A DNA stretch of 64,000 bases from assembly GCF_024166365.1 (NCBI RefSeq), contig NC_064838.1, positions 3,551,501 through 3,615,500 on the forward strand. The letters are read 5' to 3'. How positions within the stretch are numbered: position 1 is the first letter of the stretch; each line of letters begins with the position of its first letter. Origin of the DNA: Elephas maximus indicus (taxonomy: Eukaryota > Chordata > Mammalia > Proboscidea > Elephantidae). A program made the position numbers and the translations under genes. The notes below the pieces were generated by a model. That model had not been told where the DNA came from. It did no database searches and saw nothing but the letters and a program-made list of their open reading frames with translations. Shown here in pieces: positions 35,991 through 48,910 of the stretch.

Positions 35991-38110
35991 TCTAATATAA
36001 TTTAATGAAAATATATGTCCATGGTAAGATTGGTCAAAAGTGAAAGTCTTTGCTTTAAAAATGTCATCTTCCATTCCACTTCAAAAGTGAAGCCTTTCTT
36101 TAATTTCAGAATGACTTTGTTTATGAGTGAATAAAACAATTGACAGTGAGCTTATTTACATTAATCTTTAATGATTTTAAAAGCTTTTATTTGTAGATTT
36201 TATTGTATATTTTTCAGTCATGTTTATTTTGACAATGTCTTAGATAAAATTATTTCAAAAGTCCAGTTGAGAGAAGGGATTTTAAAAACCTAGACATGAC
36301 AATAATTTAAGCAACTGTTGTGAGAGTTCACAGGGAAAAAATGTTAACCGTAGTGTTTCATGAAAGAGGATTTCGTTTATAAATTTGTTTTTTTGTGACA
36401 AGACATATGTATTCTTTTTGGCAATCTTACATTAAAGCCATACATATCTTCCATTTGCATAATATACCATTTGCATAATATACCAACGTATACAATTCAT
36501 TGATTAAGTTTCTTTAATGATCCCTTTAGTACGTCAGGCTCTGTAAACTCCTTCTTCTTTCTGGTTTAAGAACATGAATATGCTTTCTAAAAGTAAAAAT
36601 TGACTCAGGTGAGCTGAAGAACATAAATTCTATTGACTCATATTGCCAGTGGAGTAACCAGCTCTTTCTTGCAACCAGGTTTTGTTCTAAACATTAGTTC
36701 TTTTATAGGTGTGCATAGAGAAAGGTCTTTATTTAAGAAATATGCATAAAACATTTTTAATTGAATCCTCTTGGGAGGAATTGATGTGCCTTTTGAAGAG
36801 TATTTTATAATTGATAGACAAGCTAGATAATGTGGCCTTATGCTTAACTGACTTAGCTTCTTAATTAGTATATATTTTATTTATCTTTCAAAGAATTGAG
36901 CTTCTGAATTAGCATTTAGGTATTTGACTAGGAAAGTTAAATAACACCATTTAATAATTTAATCTTTCTTAGAGTTAGCAGTATTTTAAATTTTATGCTT
37001 TTCTCTAGAAATATTTTGAAGTATATATACATTTATATAAGTGTTAAAGCTTTAAGTTAATTTTACCTGCATGTTGGTACAATTTAATTATTCCCTGTGA
37101 CAAAAATCTCTCAGATAGACGTTATAAAAATGATTGTTTCTATGGGTTTTTTTCCATCCAGCCTTTATAGAAGATGTTCAGTGTTGAAGAGCTGTATGTG
37201 TGTGCAGGATCATCTCTGTTTTATTCAGTCACCGTCAGATTTAGAAAATATATACATGATGTTTGAAACAACAATGCCTTTAGAACAGGTCCCTGTGATC
37301 TGGTATTTTGTCGAGTGCCTCAGGGCAGCTGTGGCAGCACTTCACAGGAGTCCTGGGTTTCTGTCTGTGAGGTCAGCCTGAGACGTCCTGGAAACACAAC
37401 CCCCCCTGTTAGAGAGTGCACCTTCCCCGAATGTTGCATGGTGTGTTTTACTTACTTATTAATTAATGGTTAGAAAAATCCTGCCCTTTACACAGTATTT
37501 CCAGTAAGTACTGCTCCTGAAGAAATGCTCATGGATTGAATGAATAAATTGGTTTTTAAATAAAAGTAAAAGTATTTTTCTTTTGATATGTGGCCGAACA
37601 TAAGTAACTTTACATACTCTTCTGTGTTTCTGGCTTTGCCATTTTACGACAAGCCTGTGGCATCCAGTTCAGATTGATAGTATAGTATTTTCCTGAAAAG
37701 AATCACCCTATTTATTCATTATTTATATAATAAATATTAAGCATCTGTAAGGCATTGCTCTGCACATTGGGATTATAGGAGTGAAAAAGACAAAGTCCCT
37801 GTCCTCATTGATGGACATTCTACTGGGGAAAGTAGATAATAAATAAAGCAAAAAAAGGGGAAAAATTATTTCAAGTAATATGTGCTAAGAAGAAGATAAT
37901 TAGGATCGAGAACCATCCATTAGGATAGGTTTAGCTGATTTAGGCAGGGGAGTCGGGGCTGCCCTCTCTGGTCACCTTTGAGCAGAGACCTGAATGAAAA
38001 GTGGGGACAAGCAGTGTGGAAACCTGGAGAAAGAACGTTCCCCATAGCGGAGCAGCAGCGGGAGCCAGAGGGTGGGAGGGTTGAAGGCTTACTCTAGTGT
38101 TTTTTTCCGT
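35991..38110. other. LMBR1 intron, mostly unique; one ancient repeat
   Basis: No exon with splice sites was found. The part from about 37725 to 38000 ('gcatctgtaaggcattgctc', 'gtccctgtcctcattgatgg') looks like an ancient interspersed repeat of a kind common in mammals, but I cannot name the family. A 17-bp tandem duplication ('catttgcataatatacc') sits near 36452-36484. Confidence 0.5.
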
Positions 38111-38116
38111 AACAGC

Positions 38117-38602
38117 TGTCCTAGTCATCTCGTGCTGCTGTAATAGACATACCCCAAGTGGATGGCTTTAACAGAGAAATTTATCTCTTTACAATAAAGT
38201 AGGCTGAAAGTCCAAATTCATGGTGTCAGCTCCAGGGGAAGGCTTTCTCTCTCTGTCAGCCTTCTCATCAGTCTTCCTCCAGACTAGGAGCTTCTTTGCG
38301 CAGGAACCCCAGGTCCAAAGGACACGCTCTGCTCCCGGCACTGCTTTCTTGGCGGTATGAGGTTCCCCTGTCTTCTCTGCTCGCTTCTCTCTTTTATATT
38401 TCCAGATATTGCCTCAAGACACAATCCAATCTTGTAGATTAAGTCCTGCCTCACTAACACAGCTGCCACCCATCCTCCCTTATTAACATCATAGAGGCAG
38501 GATTTACAATGTATAGGAAAATCACAAAATACCAGGAATCATGGCCCAGCCAAATTGATAACACACATTTTTGGGGGGACATAATTCAATTCATAACAAC
38601 AA
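38117..38602 (-). mobile_element. Solo LTR, ERVL-MaLR-like
   Basis: Starts 'tgtcctagtcatctcgtgct' and ends 'ataattcaattcataaca', giving TG...CA termini. The 5-mers acagc and acaac flank it, which may be a target-site duplication with one change. It is the same family as 32662-33196, reversed. It lies 370 bp before an LMBR1 exon. Confidence 0.75.
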
Positions 38603-38969
38603 CCCTTGCTTCATGTTTCCAGCTATCGTCACCCAATTTCAGCTGAGTCATCCATCCTTCCCGGCTAAGTTGCACAGTGGTTTCTTTTTAATGAAAGCAT
38701 GAATTCTAAACGGGGGACCAGAGGCATTGATTCTAGCCTCATGGCTCGTTACTTATAAGTGAATTGGACATGTATGAAAGTAGGTGAGAACTGGTTTGAG
38801 GTTGTTCCACTAGACAGCAAGTATATATTTTAAACTAGGATTCATTCATTAGCAAACACATAATGGAAATAACGAAAGTCCGTGGAATTTGATTTATCTG
38901 ATTTGTACTTACTTTGTAACTTATATTTTACCTGATTTTCATAAGGGTTATTTTGCTTATTTTTAACAG

Positions 38970-39131
38970 GAATCACTAGATTTGATCTACTTGGAGACTT
39001 TGGAAGGTTTAATTGGCTGGGAAATTTCTATATTGTATTATCCTACAATTTGCTTTTTGCTATTGTGACAACATTGTGTCTGGTCAGAAAATTCACTTCT
39101 GCTGTGCGAGAAGAACTTTTCAAGGCCCTAG
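38970..39131 (+). CDS. LMBR1: LMBR1 coding exon
   Basis: 162-bp exon between acceptor 'ttatttttaacag' and donor ag|gtaatc, entering and leaving in phase 1. It reads GITRFDLLGDFGRFNWLGNF, then YIVLSYNLLFAIVTTLCLVR and KFTSAVREELFKAL. The middle is the last membrane helix. The block TRFDLLGDFGRFNWLGNFYIV is the strongest family signature in the window. The basic and acidic end starts the C-terminal tail. It joins the exon at 16456 in frame across the 22-kb intron. Confidence 0.97.
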
Positions 39132-39265
39132 GTAATCCCGAGGTTTATGGACGTCTTTCTCTCTTTCTGCTAATTACTGATTTCTACATCTGAGTTAATT
39201 TTAAATTCCACGTACACATTTTTCCAAATGTATTAAACCTTAGAGGTCAGATTATTGGTTATGAT

Positions 39266-39425
39266 TTTGTGCAAAATTACTTAACTTCCTTAGGACTCAG
39301 CGTCCCCATTTGTAAAGCAGTGATATCTTCTACCTTTTAGGATTGTTGTGAATATTAACTGAAATAATTCTTGTGAGGGCCTTAGCATAGTACTTGACAC
39401 GTTGTAAGAACTCAGTATCAGCTCT
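39266..39425 (+). repeat. MIR SINE relic
   Basis: Plus-strand MIR core: 'gcaaaattacttaacttcct', 'ccccatttgtaaagcagtga', 'ggattgttgtgaatattaac' and 'aagaactcagtatcag' occur in family order. Ancient and diverged. Confidence 0.75.
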
Positions 39426-39429
39426 TCTG

Positions 39430-41224
39430 TTGTTAGGATAACGATGATGTGGTGGTGGTGAGGAACGCATGTGTCAAAGGCATGCGTATTGGCAGTGATA
39501 TCACTTATTATTTTTGGCTGTAGCTTTTTGAGGTCTTGGGTTTTACAGGCATCAGGCTGACCCATTCTCTTTAGTAAGCTGAGTGAAAATTCAGGATAAA
39601 AATATTAGCAGTCTTGGCATTGATGAGGAGGGCTTTCATCAATCATGTGTCCTCTGAGTCATAGGCATTGTGATAGTGCTGAAAACTGTAAAGTTTGGCT
39701 AAAGGGTATCATGTAAGCTATAAGTGTATTTTTTGTGCTTACGTCCGTATTAGTGCAAAATATATTTCAGGTTTTATTTTAAGAATACCAGGACAACATA
39801 AGACACTTGCTATAAACTATCTTGGGTCTTGAGTGTGTAATTTTATAATGAAAGAAGGGAAAGGCAGTGATTTAGTTGAGAAAATTCTGACACGAGCTCC
39901 TCTTCCTGAGCAGACGTCAATTTGAATGTTTATACTCAGTATTCCATTGTGGCTTTAGCCACTATGAATGGTAATGATTGATTCATTAAAGCCCTATTTT
40001 CAGATAAATTAAATTATATGAGTAGCAATAAAGCTTCTCACAACACCATGCCTTTCCAACCTTGATTTTTTTAAAAGATGACCTTTGGAAGGAAAAAAAA
40101 TATCTCAAATAATCTGTATGTATCTCACTTTGAATTTGTCCCTGTTAGGGGTTGGCTGATGAAATATTGGCCTGATAGGAAACAGTTACATTTCATTTCA
40201 GCTGAAGCATCAAATAATTTATGGATTTTAATGCCCAGGTTTCATAATGCTGGCTGAATTAAAAACTTTTAAGATGAAGTGGGAATTAAATAGTCCCCTT
40301 AGTTACATGTCTAGAGCTAAAAATTATTTTTTAAGCCTACTGTAACTTCTGCAAGATTAATTAGCCATAATCTCAGATAAATTTCCACTTAACCATTCAC
40401 TACAATGAGATAGTTGCAAGTGAATCACAGTAAGTCTAATGTCTGAGTTCCATGTTCTGGATATCATTTTGCTAAGAAGGCCTTTATTAAGGAAGCAGAA
40501 TATCACCTAACCTGAAGCAAAAGGCCTGGTGTGTTTGTGTCAACTCTGATCACAAGCGGCAGTGGACTTCTTCAGTGGTGTATAAAACTATCTAATAGAT
40601 TGGTTTTGTTTCTTTTCCAAACATTTTCTGTTATTCTTTGGGGTACTCTAAGGGGGCAATGCCTTATATAATTCCTTACCCAAAGAAAAAGTTTCTTGTT
40701 AAGTACCTGCAGTGTTTGAATGATGTGAGATCTTAAGTGTGATTTCACTGGGAGTCAGGAGTTGATTGCAGGAGGAGGTTTATTAGAGAAAGCTCTTGGG
40801 ATCATCACCTAAGGAAGGCAAGGGACAGGAAAGAAGCAGAAGCTACACAGAGGAACTGTGCTGTGATGCCATCTCAACAGAGGCCTCAGTTGACTGGTTT
40901 GGGTGTTGGGAATATGGGATGACCCTTCAGTGCCCAACTGAAGTGAGGATAAGGGGCCAGGCCTTTCCACCCATATGCTCTCAGTCCCTGGGTACAGCCA
41001 CCTGGGAAGGGGCGTGACCTCCTGCTGGCAGCACTTTAGCTTAGGCCATCTCTGAAAGCAGTTGAAAGTACAGGGAAGAAGGCCCTCCCTCCTAGAGGGG
41101 GATGTGGCGCATTGTATTTTCTACTCTACAGCTTTACATTCTGTTTTGTAACACCTCTGCCCTACCTGTTACCTAACCACTCAACACTACATCATTTCTA
41201 ACCATTTTGTTAATTTTTCTGCAG
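39430..41224. other. Last LMBR1 intron, no clear element
   Basis: Unique-looking intron sequence between the MIR and the terminal exon. No additional exon, repeat or RNA gene is recognised. Short open frames here have no coding features. Confidence 0.5.
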
Positions 41225-41310
41225 GGCTTCATAAACTTCACTTATCAAATACTCCAAGAGATTCAGAAACAACAAAGCCTTCTGCAAATGGGCGTCAGAA
41301 AACACTGTGA
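41225..41310 (+). CDS. LMBR1: LMBR1 terminal coding exon and stop
   Basis: After acceptor 'taatttttctgcag' the exon completes a Gly codon and reads LHKLHLSNTPRDSETTKPSA then NGRQKTL and TGA at 41308-41310. This is the short hydrophilic C-terminal tail of LMBR1, rich in Ser and Thr. The frame from the first exon in the window to this stop is continuous over seven exons (about 210 residues), with all splice sites GT-AG. The minus-strand frame that overlaps the exon (41263-41445) is a shadow. Confidence 0.96.
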
Positions 41311-42462
41311 GATACACAGCAACTTTCTGCAACCAAGAGACCTGAGAACTGCGAGCTCGTGACATTCCTGTGGATCGTGGAAGTGTTTTCCTACTGGTTT
41401 TGGTTCATATTTAGGGCCCAGGCCTGTCAGTGTCACTTTTTTCATAATCTGCTAAGAACTTGGCTATTGCTGATCTTTTGTTAAATTTAACTTTCTGATG
41501 GACTCCGTAGTTTCCAGTCAAATGCAGGTTCCCTAGAGATTTGTAGAGCCTGAGAAAAACAGCAGATTCTTGTACGGACACGTTTACTTGCATCAGTAAA
41601 TAGGATCATCCGTAGAAAAAGTCCTTTCTGCCTGCAGTGAAAATGTTAGAAAAGGCATACTTTGAGACTTTCTAAGAATTCGTTTAAATCTCATTATGTA
41701 TTTTAACAAAATGTAGAAACCTACACGCAAGTCATCCTTTACAGTAAGTGAAGGTTCTGCAAAAAATGCAGTTTTCAGACGCAATAATAATTGCGTAAAG
41801 ATGTCGTCATGGCTGCGGCGGGTGCGTTTCAGCTGTAACAACTGTGTATTTATTTTTCATTTCCTTAAAACAAAAGCCGAGCTTCTGACTTATGTTTCAG
41901 AATGATATTGATTAGACTTTAAGCCAAGGGAAAAATACTAAGTTCTTTTAAAATCGGCCTTGGTAGAAAGCTCCAAGAATATCTCATATTGTACAGTGTA
42001 ATAAGGTGTGGGAGAAAGTGCTCTGTAATCATGCGTCTATGGAAGCATCTGTGTGCATAATCCAGTCTTACCTCTCATCGTATAGTTGCCAGTGTTGAAC
42101 ACACTTGTAACTTAGATTTTGCCTTATAGGCTATATGTACACTTGATTTTTTTTTTCTTAAAAAATCTCTTAATTTCTCTGTGCTTTTTGACCTTTATGA
42201 AGAATATAAATGCTCAGTGGTAGAAACCACTTCTTTTATCACATTCTTTGGGTTTGGGTTACTTTTGTATATGCCAGTTTAAATGTCAGACTTATAAAAA
42301 GTTACCACTTTAACACCAAAAGCTCACAGGTGTCAGCATTCCTGAGGGAAGGCTAGTTTGTAGTGTAACATGATCTGATAGTCATTCAATTACTAAATTG
42401 TAACCAATTGTTGGGATGGGTTCTTTAAGCCCATGGAATAAAATCAATGCAGATTATACTGT
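41311..42462 (+). other. LMBR1: LMBR1 3' UTR (minimum extent)
   Basis: Non-coding continuation of the terminal exon. The first canonical AATAAA downstream of the stop is at 42437-42442, giving a 3' UTR of roughly 1.15 kb. Longer forms are possible, since further signals occur at 42842 (AATAAA) and 44538 (ATTAAA). The region contains no SINE or L1. The true end cannot be fixed from sequence alone. Confidence 0.6.
42437..42442 (+). terminator. Candidate LMBR1 polyadenylation signal
   Basis: AATAAA about 1.13 kb after the stop codon. It is the first canonical hexamer in the 3' UTR. Use of this site is inferred. Confidence 0.5.
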
Positions 42463-45058
42463 GTTACCACCCACTACCATAGAATACCGAGAATCCTGCA
42501 TGCAAAAAATCTGGGATGGACCCATCTGCACATGATCCATAGTTACACAGTTTATATAAATTTGTATGTTCACGTGCACTATGTGTATGCCAATAGATTG
42601 TCTGTGTTCAGACAAAAGTTAAAGAACATTTTTCTCAAATTGTTGAAATTAAAGGTCATTTTTGAGAAACTTATGAAAAAGTAGGCTTATGTATTTGACA
42701 TCACAACTTCCAACTGAAATAATAAGAAGAAGTCACCTGTGTATTCATAAGCTCTGTCTAGGGTACCTCTGCCTTACTTACACTTCTGCATTTATTTCCT
42801 TCTTAAGCTTCTCATCTTTTTGAAATACAGCTTAGCTTTAAAATAAAAAAAAAAAACATTTTGATTCTAAGCAACATTCAGTAAACACCACCAGTCTACT
42901 ATCTATCTGTGAATTTCTCAGATCTCTTAAGATCTGTGTACCTAGAAAATTTATAAAAGTTGGCTGCTTTCTAATTTCATTGTTAATTATACCTATTTAA
43001 GCTTTAATTTTTACTGAAACTTGGAATCCATACTTTGAGCAGACCAAGTCAAAGGGAGAAGAGAAATGAACTCAGGAGGATGCTAACACCACTTCTAACT
43101 TACTCCGCATTCAGGGCACAGCCAAAGAAAGAGCCCCTGAGTTTTTGTAACCTGTCTGGAAACTTTTGAGTAAAATATTAAACTTTTCAATGTCCATCTT
43201 AAACTTTTTGTTTATTTGAAAGCCTCTTTCCATCTGAGGACTTGAGCCAGGCTTGGATCAGTAACCTGGTAAAATGTGTTATAAATACCTGAAACTCTGA
43301 CTGGGTGCAGTCCTTGTTGCTGTTTAAACAGGATGAGGCGTAATGTGAAAGGGGCATTCTGAACAGTGGTTCTCAGATGCCTTTTATGGAAACAAATACA
43401 GGTTGTTAAATACTCGATCTGCTGCTTAATCACGATTACTTTAGGTTCTAAAAACAGCCAGTATATTCCTGATCTTCCTCTACAAAAATCTTCCTCTTAA
43501 GTGAGAGATTGACCTTAAATACGGAGGCTTCCACTGGACACATGCTGGAAGCTGGTTTGTATGAAACGCGTGACGGAAGTGGATGGCACTGAGGACTGAT
43601 AACGGTCACTCTTGGGGTCTTCTTCTACTGCAGTGTGTACACTAATGAAGAGAAGGCGGACGGCCCTGGAGGACAGATTCCAATGTTAATAGTTAAATCA
43701 GTGTTGAAGTTGCCGTTGCATTTATCATTGAATGGGTGTGCTTAAGTGACTACATTAAATCAAATGGGTCCTGTTATTTTTTCTCACTTTTAGTATCTGT
43801 TTTCAAAGGGCATTAGGCACTCAGTTGAGAAATTTCTTGAGGAGACTTCACAGATTCTTATCATTAATTGACTCTGCAACATTTCAATTAATTATTTAAA
43901 AATTATAAATTTTACAGATTATAACATTCGAATTGACTTTTCAACAATTTTCCAAGTTATTTCTTAGATATTCTATTTACTTAGTTTTATGTATATTCTG
44001 TATAAAAATAGGCTTGCTCTAAATATGAGACTGTATGTGAAAGTTCTCACACACACAGAGTAAAATGTTAGCTCCTTCCACTGCTACACTGGAGAATGTG
44101 TAAGTGGGCACTGATGAAGCCTTCGGAATTGTTTCAACTCTTAGGTGCATTAAAAGGGCGAGTACAGCTGCTCTTCCTAACACCAGCATCTGCCTCACTG
44201 CTGTGAGTGCGCTCGGCCTTCTCTGCGGCCGCAGCGATGGCTTAGTCTAATCACAACCAGCAACATGGGTTTAAAGCACTCAGACAGCCTTATAGGCTCT
44301 CTCTGTTGTTAGCACGGTATTTACTGCACAAAGGTGGAATTCTTATAAGGCTTTTTTTAAATGTGAGCATAACACGAAGAATTGATTTTTCAATTTTTAA
44401 ATATTAGTGTGATGTTACTTTAATGTTTGGAAGCACTGGTAAATTATTTTTGTTTACAAGTTATACTGTGAAATTATCATTTGGTCTTGTTTGTTTCTAT
44501 GAAATACATTCAGTGTGACTTTTAAAATGTTTTAGAAATTAAAGTTTTATAAAAAGTGATTTCATATTTTGGTTTACAAGCACTAAAATGTTTTTTTTTT
44601 TTTAATATTGAATACCATAATGGATAAAACTTAAGGATATTTTTAGGATACTTCCATCTCAGTTTTATAAAGGGCAATAATTATATTGGTAGGGTATTGA
44701 ATAGAGGGAGAAGTGTATGTTTTCTCTTTTTGGTTACGGAGTATTGGTAGATCAGCTTAAAATGTAGCATCAATAATTGAAAGCATGTGTCTTATTTAAT
44801 CCTTTGAATTATTTAGATTTGTTTGATTTCTCTAATTTCTTCCATAGAAGTAGAAGGACTGAGCAACAGCTAATCATTGTGGTCTGAGCAGCGTAATCCA
44901 GAGTTCTGGGAAGAGTAAATGCCGTTAGCATCTGGTCAACTTCACTGACATACAAAAGCCTTTACAACAGTGCCTCTCACACATTTTTTCACAGTAAGGA
45001 CGATGTTTTCCACTGTCTCAGCACACACATGCACATACACACTTGGGTACGTATTGTC
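42463..45058. other. LMBR1 distal 3' UTR or intergenic
   Basis: AT-rich, unique-looking DNA without SINE, L1 or LTR text. Alternative polyadenylation signals (42842-42847 AATAAA, next to an A-run; 44538-44543 ATTAAA) would place part of it in a longer LMBR1 transcript. No coding frame is supported. Confidence 0.45.
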
Positions 45059-45059
45059 T

Positions 45060-45432
45060 TCATTTCCTAGGGCTGCTCTGACAGAATACCACACGTGGGT
45101 GGCTTTAGTGAACAGAAATTTATTTTCTCACGTTGTAGGAGGCTAGAAGCCTGAATTCAGGGCACTGGTTCTAGGGGAAGGCTTTCTCTCTGGGAGAAGG
45201 TCATTGTCTCTTTTCAGCTTCTATTTCTTGGTCGTTTTGTGATCTCCGTGTGCTGTGGCATCTGTCTTTCCCCATCTGTGCTTCCTGGCTTCTGTGCTTA
45301 ATGGGCTCTTGCGTATCTCAGAAGTGATATGGCCTCCTTCACGTAACAAAAGAAAACCTTATTCCCTAATGGGATTACAGCCACAGGTATAGGGGTTAGG
45401 ATTTAAGGACACAGTTTAACCCGTAACACATA
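45060..45432 (-). mobile_element. LTR relic, MaLR-like
   Basis: Antisense LTR text: 'cctagggctgctctgacaga', 'ggtggctttagtgaacagaa', 'ctgaattcagggcactggtt' and 'gtttaacccgtaacaca'. It is related in layout to the LTRs in the large intron but more diverged in its second half. Confidence 0.65.
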
Positions 45433-46558
45433 TAAAACAGAAATGTAAGAAAACAACACCTATTTTTATTATGTGTGATGCCAACTGATATTTTCTATTG
45501 TGTTTCATTGTTATTTTTTAAAGTGGTAGCTACAAACCACCGAATTATTTTCTGACCTACTAATAGATGGCAGAATTCAGTTTGAAAAACGTGACTTCTT
45601 AAAAGAAAAACTAATACAAAGACCTTTTTTGTTTTTTTCATATTCAGGAAAAATTTGTTAGTACACATACCATTGAAACAAAGGCATCATGTGTGCAAAT
45701 TATTGAGTATGCAAGCAATGTAACTAAAAATCAGTAGAAATTTCCAAATTCTCAAAAATGGATTGTAAAATTTTAAAACTAGGTGATTGATCCATCTGCC
45801 CTGAAGACGTATCATTCCAGTGATGAACGGCTGACTTTCAAGAGAAGTTATTTAACTTCCAATTCTGTGTAATTCAATTAAAAAAACTTTTTAAAAAAAA
45901 TCCAAATAAAATCAAATAGGAAAGTCAGACAAAACCCAGTTATCTCTGAGACATCTTTGGTAATACACTCTTAATTCTCACGATAGGAAAGAAGACAACC
46001 TGGACCCAACAACAGGCATGCCCTCTGGGGTTGCGTGTAACTGTGGAGGAGCGGAAATCTCCAGTGTAGGGAGGCCTGGATGCAGACGTGGGTTTTCCAT
46101 CTGAGAAAGAAGGTGTTGTCAGTTACTAAAAACATTTTTTGAAAGCTTTCATGTATTTTTGTTTCCCTTTGAAAAAATGTTAGTCAATGAATCATGTTAC
46201 AAACAATGACACCTTAGAATCAAGGACATGTGACACTACTCTCGCCCTTACGTTGATTTTGCAAGCTTTCTTCACAGTGTCTTGGAACCGCCTTCAGTTT
46301 TCTGTATCAGCGTGACCGTAGACTTGGAGAATTTACTGCCCTACTTGGATGACAGACTTTACTGATGTCAGTGCTTGGCCTTCTCCTCCCTAGTCAGGAT
46401 TTCCCACTACTTCCTCTCTTGCACCCTTTAATTCAGTCTAAAGAGTGATTCACTTTTTCTTTCTTTTCTTTTTTCTTTTAAGTCCTTAAATGAAATCTCT
46501 CATCAAAGATGCTGAAGTGCAGGTGGTGGAAAGGGGAGTGGGGAATGAAGGGTCTTGG
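45433..46558. other. Intergenic, nothing recognised
   Basis: Unique-looking AT-rich sequence with no repeat family or coding signal that I can support. Confidence 0.45.
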
Positions 46559-46559
46559 T

Positions 46560-46712
46560 TCTGTTCTTCATACATATTCAGCCCTCACAACAACCCCAAG
46601 AAATAGGTCAGTGCCTGTCTCCATCTTACAGATGAGGAACTGAAGCGCAGAAAGGTTAAGACACGTGTAAAGTCACACAACTAGTCGGTTTAAGAACTGG
46701 ATTTGAATATAG
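46560..46712 (-). repeat. MIR SINE relic
   Basis: Antisense MIR core: 'cttacagatgaggaactgaa', 'gaaaggttaagacacgtgta' and 'tcacacaactagtcggttta'. Confidence 0.85.
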
Positions 46713-47074
46713 GTTAGTACAACTCCAGTCTTACCTTGTCCTTGTTTTTGTTTATTTTTTCCTTATCAGCTTGTTTAGAATTTTCAAACACCAGATAATG
46801 AGTCATGTGTTGCAAAATATAACCAAGTATTTCAATACCATATCTCTTCCCAGTGGTCATGTGAGCTGATAGGTGATTAAAACAGTGCCGCGGTCCCATT
46901 TTTTTCCATATTTCTAGGCCGTATTATAAACTCAATATTTTTAAGCAAATATTTCTTTCTCGTTTAAATAGCTAAACATTTAACTAATACTGCAGATAAC
47001 ATGAATAGATTCTAAAAAGAGACCAATGTTATGTTTGTAGTATGCAAAAATAAAACTTAGTGCTTAATAATAAT

Positions 47075-47312
47075 AGCGGCAAGCACTTAAAGTGCTTTCC
47101 TTGTGTCTGACGTTTTAAGCATTTTATATGTGTGTATGTTTATTTCTATAAATATATGAACATACTTAATCCTGATAACAACCCTGTGAAGTAGGTACTG
47201 TTACTGTTCCCATTTTGAAGATGAGGAAACTGAGGCACACACAGTAACATGCCCAAGGACACAGGCCTCAGAATTCAAACACAGGCTGGCTGGCTCCCAA
47301 GAGCTTGCCCCT
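47075..47312 (-). repeat. MIR SINE relic
   Basis: Antisense MIR, long copy: 'acaaccctgtgaagtaggta', 'gatgaggaaactgaggcaca' and 'aaacacaggctggctggctc'. Confidence 0.88.
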
Positions 47313-47699
47313 AACCTTTTTACAAGTATTTCTCCTCAGATATATTTTACTTGTGGCTTGCAGGCTATGAGAAGAAATGACCTATTTTTACGTGGAAGTC
47401 CCTCTGTGCAAACATACCCTGTGTAAGAAAAGAAAATCTTTAGTTCTCTAAGAACTGATAAAAGGGACTAAACGATCTAAAAATTGTTATTCTTTTAAGC
47501 CATGTCCAATGGGGACAATGTGCCAATTAGCAAATACTGGTGAGATACTGGGCTTTAAGAACATTGCTAGGTTGCTTTGAAAGAAAAAGGTTTTGGGACA
47601 GTTCCTAAAGATACTGATTCTGCTCAGCTTGCCACAGCTATAGGTTTCCAAGGGTTGAAAGTTCTCATTGTTTGAATTTAGATAGAGGAACCTCAAGCC

Positions 47700-47885
47700 A
47701 CTGGTGCTTAATAGTTAAGAACACAGGCTTTGGAATTGGGCACACCTGGGTTTGATTCCTAGCCCTGTTACCTAACTAGTGCGTGAGCCTATCAGGTAGC
47801 TCACACTTCCTAAGCTTGTGTCCTCATTGTTTCCTCATTCAGGTTTCTTGTGTGTGCATGGGGATAGTACCATCTGCTGTGGTAC
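47700..47885 (+). repeat. MIR SINE relic
   Basis: Sense MIR: 'agttaagaacacaggctttg', 'acctgggtttgattcctagc' and 'cattgtttcctcattcagg'. Close to two antisense MIRs. Confidence 0.82.
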
Positions 47886-48261
47886 AGGATTATTAAACAG
47901 TGCCCATAATTATCTATACCAGACTTCTAAAAGGAGAAAAAAATAAGGTGTATGTATAGTGTGTAATGGGAGATTGCTGAATTTTATACATAGAAATGTT
48001 ATATAATACTATATCGTGACCATAGCCAGTTTGCAGTATTGGATTGGCCTGTGTCATACACTTAGCCAATAACTGAAATGTTAGGCACTCAGTAACTGTG
48101 AGCTGTCATATTCAGATGTTCTCTGATAATTACTTAGCATTTAAAAACATGTCTCAATTAGTTGTAGCAGACCCTATAAAGGACTAAAATAAGCCTTTTT
48201 AATCTTCAACCATGGGGGTTCTATAGAAACAACTGAAGCAGTCTCCTTAAAAGCCATACCG

Positions 48262-48910
48262 CATAAGGCTCTGTCCACTTCACGTGAGGCTCTGTCCACT
48301 TCGCGTGAGGCTCTGTCCACTTCGCGTGAGGCTCTGTCCACTTCGCGTGAGGCTCTGTCCAGTTCGCGTGAGGCTCTGTCCAGTTCGCGTGAGGCTCTGT
48401 CCACTTCGCGTGAGGCTCTGTCCACTTCGCGTGGGGCCTTGTCCAGTTCACGTGGGGCTTTGTCCATTTCACGTGGGGCTTTGTCCACTTCACGTGGGGC
48501 TTTGTCCATTTCACGTGGGGCTTTGTCCACTTCACATAAGGCTTTGTCCACTTCACATAAGACTTTGTCCAGTTCACATCAGGCTTTGTCCACTTCACGT
48601 CAGGCTTTGTCCACTTCACATGGGGCTTTGTCCATTTCACGTGGGGCTTTGTCCACTTCACATAAGGCTTGTCCACATAAGGCTTTGTCCACTTCACATA
48701 AGACTTTGTCCAGTTCACATCAGGCTTTGTCCACTTCACGTCAGGCTTTGTCCACTTCACATGGGGCTTTGTCCATTTCACGTGGGGCTTTGTCCACTTC
48801 ACATAAGGCTTGTCCACATAAGGCTTTGTCCACTTCACATAAGACTTTGTCCAGTTCACATCAGGCTTTGTCCACGTCACGTCAGGCTTTGTCCACGTCA
48901 CATAAGGCTT
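48262..48910. repeat. 21-bp minisatellite with a 141-bp higher-order period
   Basis: About 30 tandem units of 21 bp, consensus like 'aaggctttgtccacttcaca t'. There are three blocks: a left block with 'gaggctctgtccacttcgcg', a middle block with 'ggggctttgtccatttcacg', and a right block in which a seven-unit cassette repeats. The marker 'aagactttgtcc' starts at 48559, 48700 and 48841, exactly 141 bp apart (six 21-mers plus one 15-bp unit, 'aaggcttgtccacat'). Because all units are multiples of three, frames on both strands stay open (up to 226 codons). These heptapeptide-repeat frames (such as DKAPREV or WTKPHVK) have no start context or homologue that I recognise, so I do not call genes. Confidence 0.97.

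Noticed and set aside
37097..37381. 94-codon plus-strand frame in the large LMBR1 intron
   Set aside because: No splice sites, no family motif, and the phases of the flanking LMBR1 exons already match without it.
48262..48910. CRISPR-like array of short repeats
   Set aside because: Units are contiguous with no unique spacers, and the genome is eukaryotic. It is a minisatellite.
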